Both the position numbers and the translations under genes were made by a program. Below the pieces are notes generated by a model. That model made no database searches. It was given only the letters and a program-made list of their open reading frames with translations, and had not been told where the DNA came from. This document shows, in pieces, positions 33,675-43,777 of a stretch of 64,000 nucleotides of DNA (position 1 is its first letter; every line of letters begins with the position of its first letter). This DNA is from an uncultured Clostridia bacterium. GTDB taxonomy: Bacteria; Bacillota; Clostridia; UMGS1810. The stretch is taken from assembly GCA_934463165.1 (NCBI GenBank), contig CAKSJG010000003.1:1-64000 (forward strand), in the 5' to 3' direction.

Positions 33675-36350
33675 CTATTCCTCCTTATAAACCACGGCAA
33701 TCCTGTTTAATGCGTATCTTGAATAAATCATCATTGTATCGCCCAGCATGATATCCGAAACCGAGCCCGTTGTAACCTTATTATTCTTTTTGTTATACAC
33801 ATAAACATATAAGCTGATCAGATTTCTGCGTTCACGGTACGGATTTGCGCTTATAAGCTCCCAATCCAGAGAAGTGCCTTTTATATTTTTAACCGTACCG
33901 GCAGTACACCTAAATATAGCACCCCACCATGATTCCGCGCCGTTTAATATTGTTTTACTTTTGCGGTCATAGAATTTCTTTACATCATATATCCTGTTTT
34001 GTTTATTTACGGCATACTTAATTACATCTCCGACATTAAGTTCAATCCCCAATTTTTGCAATGTGTTTTCTTCTTCCGTATAATAAACTTTTTCGTTTCC
34101 TTGATTAAACAACTTTATACAGCACGTTTCTTCTTCGGTTGACGGATCTATTGCCGATGTAATCTCAGACACAACACATACCGCGCTGTCCTCAATAATC
34201 TGCGATCCTGCCGATTTGTCCGTATGTCTGACCAAAACATCCGCGCAAACATCTGATGAGGTTATTTTGTAAGGAAGCAACCCGTCAAACTCAACCCATT
34301 CGTCATTTGTCATAAGAGATGAAATCCCGCCGGCTGTTACAAGTTTTTCGTCATAATCGGCCGCATCCTTCAATGGCACATTGAACACAACCGTTTCTTT
34401 TTTTGTAAGCAGCCAGTTACCGAATGAGAACGTGTCGCTTTTATAAATAACGCTGTTTCCGTTCTTTAAATTAGCAGGCCACTCATTCATAAGATACTGC
34501 ATACATATAATCGGATAATCTCTGTTATTTTCGTAATCCTGTTCATTTTGTGCAATATAAGGAAATACAACCTTATCGATATTGCCGTCTTTATTTGTAG
34601 TGTAATATATAAGCTGTCTGCTTTGCGAATCTCCGTTAGCGGCAAGCATATCCTTTAAAACCGAATTGCTGACGGTTTTTTTGCCGTCAATTTTAATCAC
34701 GCTCACTTTGTCCGTAAAAAATGTTTCTTCCGTATTACCGGCAAAATCAAGCAATTTAACAAGCAGCCTGCCGCTTATTCCGGATTCATCGCGAACACCG
34801 AGAACATATCCGACGGCAAAATCACTGATAGGATCCGCAAGCACAACCTCACCGTTTGAATTGAATCCGAATGTATAGGTTTCTCCGACACGCAGAAAAT
34901 CAAGTTCAAAACGGGCATCTCCCGAAATGCGATACCATACCCCGTCTATAAGAAGATATCCGTCATTTTTTTCGGACATTTTCGAACTAACGGTGCGATC
35001 GGACAGCTCCGCAAACAAAACCCTGTTGTCGGATGAGCGATATACCGTAAGCAAACTGCCGCTTGTCAGGGTTTCGTACGAAACGTATTCTCCGAGTGAA
35101 TTTACAATCTCAAATATTTCATAATCATTAACCGTAATACTTCTTTGATTTTTGTTTTCGGAAAGCATTACGGTTTCATCCCGGTCCGTTATGATGCCTC
35201 TGTCTGCGTCAACACGCTCAACTATCAGATGATACTGTTCAAATATAAGTACAACATCATACCGACCGTCATTATTATTGTCTATGAGTGTAACGCTGCC
35301 GACTTTCGGAACCATTAAACCTTCGGAAATCCCGTCAAGTCTGCCGTAATTATAATATATATCCGCCGTCATGGAAAGTCTGAATGTATTGCTGCTCTTG
35401 CCGGTATTAATGATATATGCTCCGTTTTTAAAATCTTCGGTATCTTCTGCCGATGCGGTAATCACACGGTTATCCTTTTCGCTTGTGTAATAAAGCTTTT
35501 GTACGGAATCCGACGAATCTTCGTAATAATATTCAACATTTTTTCCGAAAATCTCTCTGCAATCGGACACATCGTAACGGTACTTGCGGCCGTTTATTAC
35601 AATAATATCCTTTTCGGGGCACGTATTCCCCGAAAGCGATACATAATAATTTGCGGTGACAACACCCTCGTCTTTTTTTATACCCAGATATTCTGTTAAT
35701 ATTGTTCTGCCCTCATATACGGCGTATGATGCTTCACTTCCGCCCTGAAGCATTATTGCCATATCGGCATGAACGGTATTGTAAAACAAAACTATTATAT
35801 TTCCTCTTGTTATATCTCCTGCAGTATTTGTAACATTGTTCAAAAGCTTCTTTTCTGCCGCAACCCTGAGATATCCCGACGGATAACCGCCCTTGGCTGC
35901 TGCGCTTTGATTAAATCCTATCATGGATACGGCAACCTTTATCGCTTCATTTATGCTGACATGTCCGTCGGGCATAAAAAGCTTTTCCGATATTCCGTTT
36001 AAATAGCCCTGACTGTATGCAAATTGAATATATCGATATGCCCAATGATTTTTAGGCACATCGTCAAAGGTGTTTTCAAACGTAAGATTCTGCGAAATAT
36101 TATTTAATCCCGTAAGCTTTGCACAAAGCTCTGCAAGCTCCGCCCTTGTTACATATGCATCCTCACTTTTCAGCCAGCCTTCGGGTATCAGAGAAAGCCT
36201 GTCCATAACCACGGCAGATTCACCGTATGCCGACGGTTTAAACACACTTTCAGAATTTTGTTTTTCGTTATTTACTTCTGCGCCGAACACCTGCATTCCG
36301 AATAAAAGCACAAATATAAGCAATACGGAGCAAACCCTGTTTATTTTCAT
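33675..36350 (-). CDS. SLH-domain surface protein of unknown function
   Basis: An 891-residue exported protein: signal peptide 1-23, then N-terminal SLH repeats (about 45-205, including TFDDVPKNHWAYRYIQFAYSQGYLNG). The remaining ~680 residues have no recognised enzyme motif; they are beta-rich and alternate short modules with repeated D-R-x-I/Y-D-V-type strands (NRVITAS, NRIYDVKKF), suggesting a scaffold or binding surface. AAGGAG precedes the ATG. It overlaps the upstream SLH gene by 4 bases (ATGA) and ends 3 bases before the lyase gene, so the three are tightly coupled and probably act together at the wall. Confidence 0.8.
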   Translation of the reverse strand: MKINRVCSVLLIFVLLFGMQVFGAEVNNEKQNSESVFKPSAYGESAVVMDRLSLIPEGWLKSEDAYVTRAELAELCAKLTGLNNISQNLTFENTFDDVPKNHWAYRYIQFAYSQGYLNGISEKLFMPDGHVSINEAIKVAVSMIGFNQSAAAKGGYPSGYLRVAAEKKLLNNVTNTAGDITRGNIIVLFYNTVHADMAIMLQGGSEASYAVYEGRTILTEYLGIKKDEGVVTANYYVSLSGNTCPEKDIIVINGRKYRYDVSDCREIFGKNVEYYYEDSSDSVQKLYYTSEKDNRVITASAEDTEDFKNGAYIINTGKSSNTFRLSMTADIYYNYGRLDGISEGLMVPKVGSVTLIDNNNDGRYDVVLIFEQYHLIVERVDADRGIITDRDETVMLSENKNQRSITVNDYEIFEIVNSLGEYVSYETLTSGSLLTVYRSSDNRVLFAELSDRTVSSKMSEKNDGYLLIDGVWYRISGDARFELDFLRVGETYTFGFNSNGEVVLADPISDFAVGYVLGVRDESGISGRLLVKLLDFAGNTEETFFTDKVSVIKIDGKKTVSNSVLKDMLAANGDSQSRQLIYYTTNKDGNIDKVVFPYIAQNEQDYENNRDYPIICMQYLMNEWPANLKNGNSVIYKSDTFSFGNWLLTKKETVVFNVPLKDAADYDEKLVTAGGISSLMTNDEWVEFDGLLPYKITSSDVCADVLVRHTDKSAGSQIIEDSAVCVVSEITSAIDPSTEEETCCIKLFNQGNEKVYYTEEENTLQKLGIELNVGDVIKYAVNKQNRIYDVKKFYDRKSKTILNGAESWWGAIFRCTAGTVKNIKGTSLDWELISANPYRERRNLISLYVYVYNKKNNKVTTGSVSDIMLGDTMMIYSRYALNRIAVVYKEE

Positions 36351-38005
36351 GTGCGTTCACTCCTTTCTGAAATCATACACACGATTTTTGCAGCTGCAGC
36401 GCGGCTCAGATTTTCTTTGGGAGCAAATCTGCCTTCTCCGATACCGTTTATTATACCGCTTCCGTTAAGAGCACCTATTGCATCTGTCGCATATGAAGAA
36501 AATTCTTCCCTGTCAATAAAATCCGACGTGCCGTCACTTATCATAAGTCCGACAAGTCTTGCAGCTCTGTAAACAATAACGCATGCGTCCTCTCTCGTAA
36601 TAACGGAATCGGGATAAAAATTACCGTCGGCACCCATAACGATACCGAGCTCATTTGCCGCTCCGACATAACCGGCATACCATGATGACGGATCAACATC
36701 ATTAAAATGCGAATCCGTATTTTGCTTAATACCGAATATGTTGCAGATCATCTTAAGAAATTCCGCACGTGTAACAGAGCGTTCGGGCTCAAACATTTTG
36801 TTTTCGTTTCCGCTGATTATTCCCTTTGACGCAAGCTTTTCGACATATGAAAATCCCCAATGACTTTCGGGTACATCTCTGAACGCAGCGATCCGTGTAT
36901 CGGGTTCTGCCGGCTGTGATACCGCCCAGCCCGTATTTGGAGTTTTGCTGCCGCCTCCGCCGACACTGCCGCCCGATCCGCTGCCTTTATTGTCGTTATA
37001 GGCACCGGAGTCAATATCCTTTGCAGCCCTTGACACGGCAAGATTCAGATCTTTCATTGTGTCATACGGTCTGTTTTTGACAATTAATTCCGCAAGCTTG
37101 TCCTTATTATCACATTTGTCATAGTCCTCGTTATTTAAACATGCCAAATATGTCTTTGCGTTTCTGTAATTTTGAACAGACGATATACCGTCCAAAATAC
37201 ATATTCCCAGAAATTCCGTCATAAACCCGTTCATGTCTTCATACTTTGCATCTTCAAGTCTGTTTAAAATTCTGTCCTTGTGCTCCGAATTTATAAACAG
37301 AGTAACGGGCGTTGAATCAACATTGCAAAATTTGAGCTGCTCAATGCATATATCTTCAACCTTGCGCTCATCAAATGAGGGTGCATTTTCAAACATTGCC
37401 TCAATCATCACGGCAGCATAAAAGCGATTTAAGCCATCTTTTTCATTCTTTAATATATCCGCGACCCGCGCCTTATTTGTCAAAGAACAATATGTCTGAT
37501 AAAAACCTTGTATATCGGTTTCGCTCTTTTCCGTAAACCTTGCAAGGACATTCGGGAAAAGAGGTGATGCCATGTTTTTTTCACCGTCGGACGAAAATAT
37601 GGTCTCCTGCTTGTTTGCAATATATGCATATGCGGATTCACCGGTTTCTTCCCGGATTATTTCTATTCGATATGCTCCGTAATCAATAAGATTAAGCTCT
37701 GATTTAAACGTTCCGGTATCATCCGTACCAATGACTCTGTAATCCGACAAAATGCCGCTTACATCGGTCTGATTTTCCGTCAAAGACGCCAAATAATCCT
37801 CTTTTAAATATGTATCCGTAAACGACATAACCACATCGGCGGTATTTTTCGGTTTGTATACGATAAGTGTATAGAGCGTCTCTGCGTCACCGGTAAGCGT
37901 TAATATATTTTCTTCCGATATATCAACCGTCATTCCCGATGCCTCTGCTGTCGGCATTAGTGTACAGATAATTAAACATATAAGTATAATACATATCTTT
38001 TTCAT
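36347..38005 (-). CDS. SLH-domain surface protein with Gly-rich linker
   Basis: A 552-residue exported protein. Signal peptide about 1-22; residues 23-335 are an unknown region with no catalytic motif (helical in its second half); a Gly/Ser linker (SGSGGSVGGGGS, near 340) leads to three C-terminal SLH repeats (about 375-550). It starts with ATG at 38005, sharing one base with the stop of the preceding gene, and GGGAGGG lies 6 bases upstream; a GTG one codon earlier is the alternative. Probably displays a binding or structural domain for the operon's polysaccharide. Confidence 0.82.
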   Translation of the reverse strand: MKKICIILICLIICTLMPTAEASGMTVDISEENILTLTGDAETLYTLIVYKPKNTADVVMSFTDTYLKEDYLASLTENQTDVSGILSDYRVIGTDDTGTFKSELNLIDYGAYRIEIIREETGESAYAYIANKQETIFSSDGEKNMASPLFPNVLARFTEKSETDIQGFYQTYCSLTNKARVADILKNEKDGLNRFYAAVMIEAMFENAPSFDERKVEDICIEQLKFCNVDSTPVTLFINSEHKDRILNRLEDAKYEDMNGFMTEFLGICILDGISSVQNYRNAKTYLACLNNEDYDKCDNKDKLAELIVKNRPYDTMKDLNLAVSRAAKDIDSGAYNDNKGSGSGGSVGGGGSKTPNTGWAVSQPAEPDTRIAAFRDVPESHWGFSYVEKLASKGIISGNENKMFEPERSVTRAEFLKMICNIFGIKQNTDSHFNDVDPSSWYAGYVGAANELGIVMGADGNFYPDSVITREDACVIVYRAARLVGLMISDGTSDFIDREEFSSYATDAIGALNGSGIINGIGEGRFAPKENLSRAAAAKIVCMISERSERT

Positions 38006-40185
38006 CACATGCCCTCCCTTTTCAGTTCTTTAACAGCAAGAGGAATCAAGCTTTCCGATTCCAGAACGGTTATTATATATTTATCGCACGTTGTATCTGT
38101 TATAAATTCTTCCGCCGTGCCGTCTGTCGAAATTACCTTCCGCATGACGCTGATATCACAGCATACACCGTCCTTATATGACGAAACTCCAATGATTATA
38201 TCCTTTGGTTCTCCCCATACATTATCCGCATTTACTTTTATGCCGTTTTCGCCGAATTCCGCGTCAAGCATACCTTTTACCGCAATAGGCTCGCTGTATG
38301 AAATAGCTCCCGACATGACTTTTCCTTTCGGAAATACTGAAAAACACACCCATTTCCCTACAGCACCCTGAGGAATTTTAAATGTTTTCCCGTATCCTGC
38401 AAGTGACGGTTCGGAGTCGGGTCTGTCTGCAATATACCAATTAATTTCCGATTCTGCCTCCTCATCACCGAATGATGAGAAAAACTTATAATCCGCAGTA
38501 AGCGTAAGGAGCGCAGCCGGCGAACCGCCAATGCCGAGCTGTACGGCACGTGGAGCCGACATAAGAGGACTTCCGCTGTATATGTCATCCGCATCCGTTC
38601 CCGAAAACTCAACAGCTGAAGCAGGCATATCCGCTGTTTGCTCATCAAACATCAGTGCTTTATCGTTTACCAAAACCGCGATCCTGCCGTCTGATGTATA
38701 CCGATAAATAAAACTGTTCCATTCATCCTGTAATAAATTAATTGCATTTGTATTATCATCATCGGCATAAAGTACGCACATATTTCCGTCATTATTTATG
38801 CTCAGGTTTAACGAACCGATTTTTACGGCTCCGAGTCCGATGTCTTTTTTTCTTATTTTAAAGCTTATAACAGATGCTTCATCGGGAGGAGTCAGGCTAA
38901 TGCTTGCCGTGCCTTTAACCGAAAGATACTTATTGAGTTCATCCTCATCAACCGAAGCACCGTTTGATACAAAGCCGTTTGGTTCTTCCCCGACGATTTG
39001 ATTTTCAAAATCAACAAATGTGCAATCGTCAATTTCTACGGTGCATAATTTTTCCAACAGTCCTCCGAATGCCGAAAACCTCAAATCAATACTGTTCGGA
39101 GCGCCCGACTTTAAATACATTGTATTCCCATCTGTCCGCACACCGTCATAACCTGTATCAACACTGCAGCTTATGGATTCATTAACGGGCTCTCCGTTGT
39201 ATTTTAATTCAGGTTCAAATTTTATAACAGATTCCTCATTGCCGTAAGCCCTTGTAAACCTCTTTGAATCGGAAAACGAAAAATCGGCAGACATCAGAGG
39301 GTCAACTCCCGAAAAAACACGCAGGTTGTCAACAGGAGAATTAATAACTAAAGATTTTAAATCTCTCGAATTAGACCCGACGGCATACTCCGCATTTTCC
39401 GCAATCGGTGCACCGTATGACTGTTCCTCACGGCCTTTGGCATACACACTGTATACCGCTTCATCAAGATTAATAACAAATCGGATATCTGCCCAAGTGT
39501 CTTCATTTTGCATATAAATATCTTTATTTGAACCGCAGCTCCAGTTACCGCTGTTCATATTAACCTGCGCCGCCCATTGTCCGCCCGAATTTCTGAGGCG
39601 AATTAAATTTCCCGAATCGGCGCCCTGCTTATATAAAACAGACGCATCTACGGTTACGGTTCCACCCGAAATTGCATTTTTTATACTTAATACACCGCTG
39701 CAGTTAGTAGCTGCACTTGCATTCAGATACTTATTTCCGTTTTCTTCAACTGCTATAACCGCATTTAAATTTCCGGTGTAATTTTCCCATTCGGCAATAC
39801 CGTTTAAATTCCCGACAGACGGGCGAACTCCCGCTCCGCCGTATTTTTCAAAATCAAAACCTATTTCCGAGACGGAAACTTCCTTAGAAGCAATAACACT
39901 TTTGTCGCTTTCGCTGACAGCGTTTAAGATAAAATCTCCGCTTTTTCCGTTTATGCCGATATATCGGTCTGATGCGGCGTAAGCTTTGGCCGAATCTCCC
40001 GATATCTGCCAAATATATGCATCGGCACCGCCGTCCAACATATACGATATGTAAGCATATTGACCCTCGGACGGAGCGTATATCACATCCGGCCCGATAA
40101 TTTCCGCTTCCTGAGCAAAGCATACCGGGGCAAACAAAGCAATTATGCAGGTGACAAGGATTGTTGAAATAATTTTTTTGACCAT
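38005..40185 (-). CDS. Secreted modular protein with lamin-G-like domains (paralogue of next upstream gene)
   Basis: A 726-residue exported protein: signal peptide 1-24, an Ig-like segment opening EIIGPDVIYAPSEGQ, then a lamin-G-like domain (about 115-300: FDFEKYGGAGVRPSVGNLNG ... DNLRVFSG), a second Ig/lamin-G-like pair, and C-terminal Ig-like modules. No catalytic motif or SLH domain is visible. The first ~300 residues align by eye with those of the protein encoded at 40348-42705, showing a tandem duplication. GAGGAG precedes the ATG. Carbohydrate binding is the likely role; unknown. Confidence 0.78.
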   Translation of the reverse strand: MVKKIISTILVTCIIALFAPVCFAQEAEIIGPDVIYAPSEGQYAYISYMLDGGADAYIWQISGDSAKAYAASDRYIGINGKSGDFILNAVSESDKSVIASKEVSVSEIGFDFEKYGGAGVRPSVGNLNGIAEWENYTGNLNAVIAVEENGNKYLNASAATNCSGVLSIKNAISGGTVTVDASVLYKQGADSGNLIRLRNSGGQWAAQVNMNSGNWSCGSNKDIYMQNEDTWADIRFVINLDEAVYSVYAKGREEQSYGAPIAENAEYAVGSNSRDLKSLVINSPVDNLRVFSGVDPLMSADFSFSDSKRFTRAYGNEESVIKFEPELKYNGEPVNESISCSVDTGYDGVRTDGNTMYLKSGAPNSIDLRFSAFGGLLEKLCTVEIDDCTFVDFENQIVGEEPNGFVSNGASVDEDELNKYLSVKGTASISLTPPDEASVISFKIRKKDIGLGAVKIGSLNLSINNDGNMCVLYADDDNTNAINLLQDEWNSFIYRYTSDGRIAVLVNDKALMFDEQTADMPASAVEFSGTDADDIYSGSPLMSAPRAVQLGIGGSPAALLTLTADYKFFSSFGDEEAESEINWYIADRPDSEPSLAGYGKTFKIPQGAVGKWVCFSVFPKGKVMSGAISYSEPIAVKGMLDAEFGENGIKVNADNVWGEPKDIIIGVSSYKDGVCCDISVMRKVISTDGTAEEFITDTTCDKYIITVLESESLIPLAVKELKREGM

Positions 40186-40253
40186 TTGTTGTTCTCCTCG
40201 TATAATAATTTTAGATACTTTCAGCCGATTGTGCTTATATCATTAAATATACC

Positions 40254-40284
40254 GTACGGAACAACGCAAAGCACTGTTCCGTAC
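40254..40284. repeat. 10-bp hairpin between the two paralogous secreted genes
   Basis: GTACGGAACA (40254-40263) is inverted at 40275-40284. On the minus strand it follows the first gene of the operon; the flanking T-tract is poor, so it may be an attenuator, an mRNA-stabilising hairpin or a weak terminator. Confidence 0.5.
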
Positions 40285-40347
40285 AATATTAAAGCATACT
40301 GTTTATAAATTCCGATTCATCGGCACGCTTACACCGCCCGATTAAAA

Positions 40348-42705
40348 TTACTCCATTGTCATTGTTTTTCCGTACGGTGTCATTTCCGAAAGATTATTCC
40401 AGATAAATGCAGCTGCACGGTACATACCGGTTTCCCCTTGCGCGATATTAAAATCACATCTTAAATCTATTGCATCGGATACTCCCGGATTAAGCGATAA
40501 ATTGTCAAATTCTATATCAACAAGTTCCCCGCTGCGGTAAATTGCAATAATACCCGTAACATATTCCGTGTCGCTTGCCTGATGATTTGAAGCATTAATT
40601 ATGAACGATACATTGTTGGACCCTTCCGTAAACGTTGTCTGATATCCGTCATACGCAAGAGAATTGACTTTAAAGTCATACGTTATTTCCGCTCCGATAA
40701 CACGTGCAGGCTCGCTTTCTGCAGATGCTCCCGCATAGCCTTTGCTGTTTTTCGGCGTTACGGTGTATTTAATATACTTTCCTTTATCCGCCTCGTTCGG
40801 AATGTATGTTCTTCCCGACGCGCCGTCAATCGGTGTAAACACTCCGTTTGCACTGTCAGCAATAAACCACTGATATGTCGACTCTCCCTCGTCGGCTGCT
40901 AAACAGTCATAATATGTATACGATGCCGTTGCTTCTGCTCCGACTGCGGCTTTTTGTATTGTTGCATTTCCGGCAACCGGCATATTTGCAGGTGCATTGT
41001 ACACAGCAAAATCATCTATATCACAGTTAAACATAAAGTCTAAATATTTAGCATCTGCAGGAGTTGCCATATCAAAAAGTATTTCCTCTCTTGTAAAAGG
41101 CTTTCCGTTTATAAGCGTCATGTATTTTCCGACTGATGGATCAACAATCATCTTAAAATCAAACCATCCGTCATCATCAAGTACCATATTCGGAATTTGC
41201 TTGTAATTTCGGTTGCTGACACTGTACACCGCTTTTCCGTCCGCATTATTATAGATTAACATCCCGATGCTCCAATGGGTATACTGAGTTGATTTCATAC
41301 GAAATGACATTCCCGCCGTATTGTACTGCACGCCGTTGCGTCTGCGAAGCTTGGCGGAAACTACAACTTTGCCGTTTACATATTCGGGAAAGTTGAATGT
41401 CGGACGGATTGAATTATATACACCCTCCGCATCAATAAAGCCCTCGTCTGTTTTAAATTCGCCGGTCCAGTTTTCTGTGTTTCCAGAATTAAAATCATAA
41501 TATATCTTTTTGAGGCTTACACTTGCTGCACCCTCGGCATCTGCATCCGTGACATTTATCTGAATATCACACGGGGTTGCATCTCCGGATACTTTGAGTA
41601 TGCCGCTTGTCTCGTCAACCGTTACGCCGTCACATTCGGCCGCAAGAGTCCATGACGGAGACGTCATAATATTGCCGTTTTTGTGCACCGCACTCAAAGG
41701 AATCTCAATAACTTCGCCTTTCGGGGGTATAAGCACCGTTTCAAGCGAAGATGTGACATTTAAGCTGTCTTCAATCTGCGGTTTTTCTTCCAACCCCGAA
41801 GTTACACGTATGTTATCTGTGGGCATTTGAAAAGCCAATGCCGAAAGCCCGGGATCGGCTGTATTAAGTGTCAGTTTATAATCCTTAACCACGGCATCGC
41901 CGTAGCTTTCGGCATCGGAATTTTTCATATATACAGAATACAGCTTTTCGTTAAAATCCAAAGTAATCTTAACATCAACCCAGGTTCCGGATGTTTGTGT
42001 AAATATATCCGATGTTCCCGGCTGTTTGGCATCCTTATCGGCATAAGTGCTCCATGAACCGCTGTTGGGGTAAAGCGTTGCTAACCACGCACCGTTTAAA
42101 CCCACAACACGAAACAGATTTGCGGCATTCGCTCCGCTGTTATAAAGAAAGCTTGCTTCGACAACAGCGTATCCGCCGACTATATCGTTAACGATGTCCA
42201 TTCCTCCCTGATAACCGGAGGTACAATTTACATTCAGATACTTATTCCCGTTTTCTTCCTGAGCTACACGTCCTTTTGTATTACCGCTCCAATTATCCCA
42301 TTTGGTAATACCGGAAATATCTCCCACGGAAGGATGCGCATTATTGCCGAAGCCTTCAAACGAGTATGCAATCTGACGGACAGTGATTTCTTTTGAGCAA
42401 ATCACGCTGCCGTCTGTGCCGGCGGCTTCCAATGTAAAGGTTGCTCTGTCCTCAACATCTCCCGATACGCTTACATATCCGTCATCGTCTACTTTAATTC
42501 CCGAAGTCTCATTTGCAATTCTCCATGTGTATGTACCTGCCGCATTGCCGCTTAAGGTATACGGAACATACGTTATCTTTCCCTCTGCCGGTTTATAAAT
42601 AATATCCGGACCGGAAATGCTTCCCGCTGCCGTAACAACAACCGGTACAGCCGTCATAACAAAAATCATACATACAATCAAAAACAACGATGTCAATTTT
42701 TTCAT
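40348..42705 (-). CDS. Secreted modular protein with lamin-G-like and Ig-like domains, first gene of the operon
   Basis: A 785-residue exported protein beginning MKKLTSLFLIVCMIF (signal peptide to about 24). Order: Ig-like segment (SISGPDIIYKPAEGK), lamin-G-like domain (about 100-290), Ig-like, second lamin-G-like domain (about 395-570), an Ig-like module near 580-665 (STYQWFIADSANG ... GKYIKYTVTPKNSKGYAG) and a C-terminal beta domain. No enzyme motif seen. The ATG at 42705 has AAAGGA nine bases upstream; the longer open frame is excluded because it runs through the promoter. Likely a polysaccharide-binding protein and the operon's most highly expressed product. Confidence 0.8.
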   Translation of the reverse strand: MKKLTSLFLIVCMIFVMTAVPVVVTAAGSISGPDIIYKPAEGKITYVPYTLSGNAAGTYTWRIANETSGIKVDDDGYVSVSGDVEDRATFTLEAAGTDGSVICSKEITVRQIAYSFEGFGNNAHPSVGDISGITKWDNWSGNTKGRVAQEENGNKYLNVNCTSGYQGGMDIVNDIVGGYAVVEASFLYNSGANAANLFRVVGLNGAWLATLYPNSGSWSTYADKDAKQPGTSDIFTQTSGTWVDVKITLDFNEKLYSVYMKNSDAESYGDAVVKDYKLTLNTADPGLSALAFQMPTDNIRVTSGLEEKPQIEDSLNVTSSLETVLIPPKGEVIEIPLSAVHKNGNIMTSPSWTLAAECDGVTVDETSGILKVSGDATPCDIQINVTDADAEGAASVSLKKIYYDFNSGNTENWTGEFKTDEGFIDAEGVYNSIRPTFNFPEYVNGKVVVSAKLRRRNGVQYNTAGMSFRMKSTQYTHWSIGMLIYNNADGKAVYSVSNRNYKQIPNMVLDDDGWFDFKMIVDPSVGKYMTLINGKPFTREEILFDMATPADAKYLDFMFNCDIDDFAVYNAPANMPVAGNATIQKAAVGAEATASYTYYDCLAADEGESTYQWFIADSANGVFTPIDGASGRTYIPNEADKGKYIKYTVTPKNSKGYAGASAESEPARVIGAEITYDFKVNSLAYDGYQTTFTEGSNNVSFIINASNHQASDTEYVTGIIAIYRSGELVDIEFDNLSLNPGVSDAIDLRCDFNIAQGETGMYRAAAFIWNNLSEMTPYGKTMTME

Positions 42706-42749
42706 TTTTACCATTCCTTTTCTGTTTATTTTGTGTTTTAAAATAAAAA

Positions 42750-42781
42750 TGCCAAAAAACACCTCTCTTTTTTTGCCAAAA
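42750..42781. repeat. Two direct repeats TGCCAAAA, 24 bp apart
   Basis: TGCCAAAA occurs at 42750-42757 and 42774-42781, within the leader of the minus-strand operon and just upstream of the araC-type gene's -35. AraC proteins bind spaced direct repeats, so this is a candidate site. Confidence 0.4.
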
Positions 42782-42785
42782 TATA

Positions 42786-42814
42786 TTGATTTATCATAAA
42801 CTTTATTGTATAAT
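42786..42814 (+). promoter_or_regulatory. Promoter of the 42904 AraC gene
   Basis: TTGATT (42786-42791), 17 bp, TATAAT (42809-42814); the leader would be about 83 bases. It overlaps and faces the minus-strand operon promoter. Confidence 0.65.
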
Positions 42815-42817
42815 TTA

Positions 42818-42845
42818 ATTATATCATTTTTTGTGTCGGAGTAAA
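42818..42845 (-). promoter_or_regulatory. Promoter of the surface-polysaccharide operon
   Basis: Minus strand TTTACT (42845-42840), 16 bp, TATAAT (42823-42818) with TGn extension. The start points of this and the opposing promoter lie within about 10 bp, so the two transcripts overlap. Confidence 0.55.
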
Positions 42846-42903
42846 TACACTTATTGCAATAAAAAATGGATTTTTCGACGATTTTCTTTTTGGAGATGAT
42901 AAG

Positions 42904-43743
42904 ATGAAAACACAATGCTATTATAATACCGAATATGAAGATGATGCTGATATATGTAATACTTCAGACTACCTTTGCGTAAATTGCGCCGGCGTTGTAA
43001 ATGAAACAAACTACGGCACATTTTTCAAGTACAGAGAAAGAAAAGACTATTATCTTATGTATATGCTCAGCGGCGATATACCAATATTATTGGGAGAAAA
43101 CGAAACTCACCTTTCGGAAGGTCAGCTGATAATAATGAAACCCCACACCCCGTATAAATATCAAAACCTGTCCGGCAATCCCATACAATATATATTTATT
43201 CATTTTTCTGGTTTTGAAGCCGAAAAGCTTGTCTGTGACTGTAAATTACCGCTTAACACAATCTTCGCCGTAGGAATTCATGACAGAATAATTGACAGCT
43301 GTAAGCGCATGTTTTATGAATTTGTAAAAAACGACGATTTTTCAAACGAACTTCTGTGCTGTATACTGAAAGAAATATTGGCGTCGTTTTCGCGCTACCT
43401 GCACGAAAGCCCCAACAAAAGACATTTTTCAAAAGCGCTTTTATATATACACGAACACTATAACTCAGACATTTCAATCAGCAGGCTTGCAAGCATAGAA
43501 AGCATGAGCGAAACTCATTTCAGAGCAGAATTCAAAAAAAATATAGGAGTATCGCCAAAGGAATATCTGATCAACTTAAGAATGAAAACCGCATGCACCA
43601 TTTTGAGCGAAACAAGAAATAATATTTCCGAAACGGCGCACATGGTAGGATATTCCGACGCTTATTATTTCAGCCGGATTTTCAAAAAAAAGTTGAATAT
43701 ATCTCCGCAAAAATACCGAGCACAAACAATGTTTGTTAAATAA
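42904..43743 (+). CDS. AraC-family transcriptional regulator
   Basis: A 279-residue regulator. The N-terminal AraC-type cupin (about 30-130) includes the loop GQLIIMKPHTPYKYQNLSG (about 74-92) and YIFIHFSGFEAE. The last 100 residues hold two helix-turn-helices (ISRLASIESMSETHFRAEF and ISETAHMVGYSDAYYFSRIF, then KLNISPQKYR). GGAG precedes the ATG. It is divergent from the seven-gene surface operon and is the obvious sugar-responsive activator for it. Followed by a strong bidirectional terminator. Confidence 0.9.
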   Translation: MKTQCYYNTEYEDDADICNTSDYLCVNCAGVVNETNYGTFFKYRERKDYYLMYMLSGDIPILLGENETHLSEGQLIIMKPHTPYKYQNLSGNPIQYIFIHFSGFEAEKLVCDCKLPLNTIFAVGIHDRIIDSCKRMFYEFVKNDDFSNELLCCILKEILASFSRYLHESPNKRHFSKALLYIHEHYNSDISISRLASIESMSETHFRAEFKKNIGVSPKEYLINLRMKTACTILSETRNNISETAHMVGYSDAYYFSRIFKKKLNISPQKYRAQTMFVK

Positions 43744-43777
43744 TTTTTACCGATTCAAATAATTTAATTTGTAATAC

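Noticed and set aside
40348..42915. Longer form of the first surface-operon protein starting near 42915
   Set aside because: That frame runs through both divergent promoters; the signal peptide begins at 42705.
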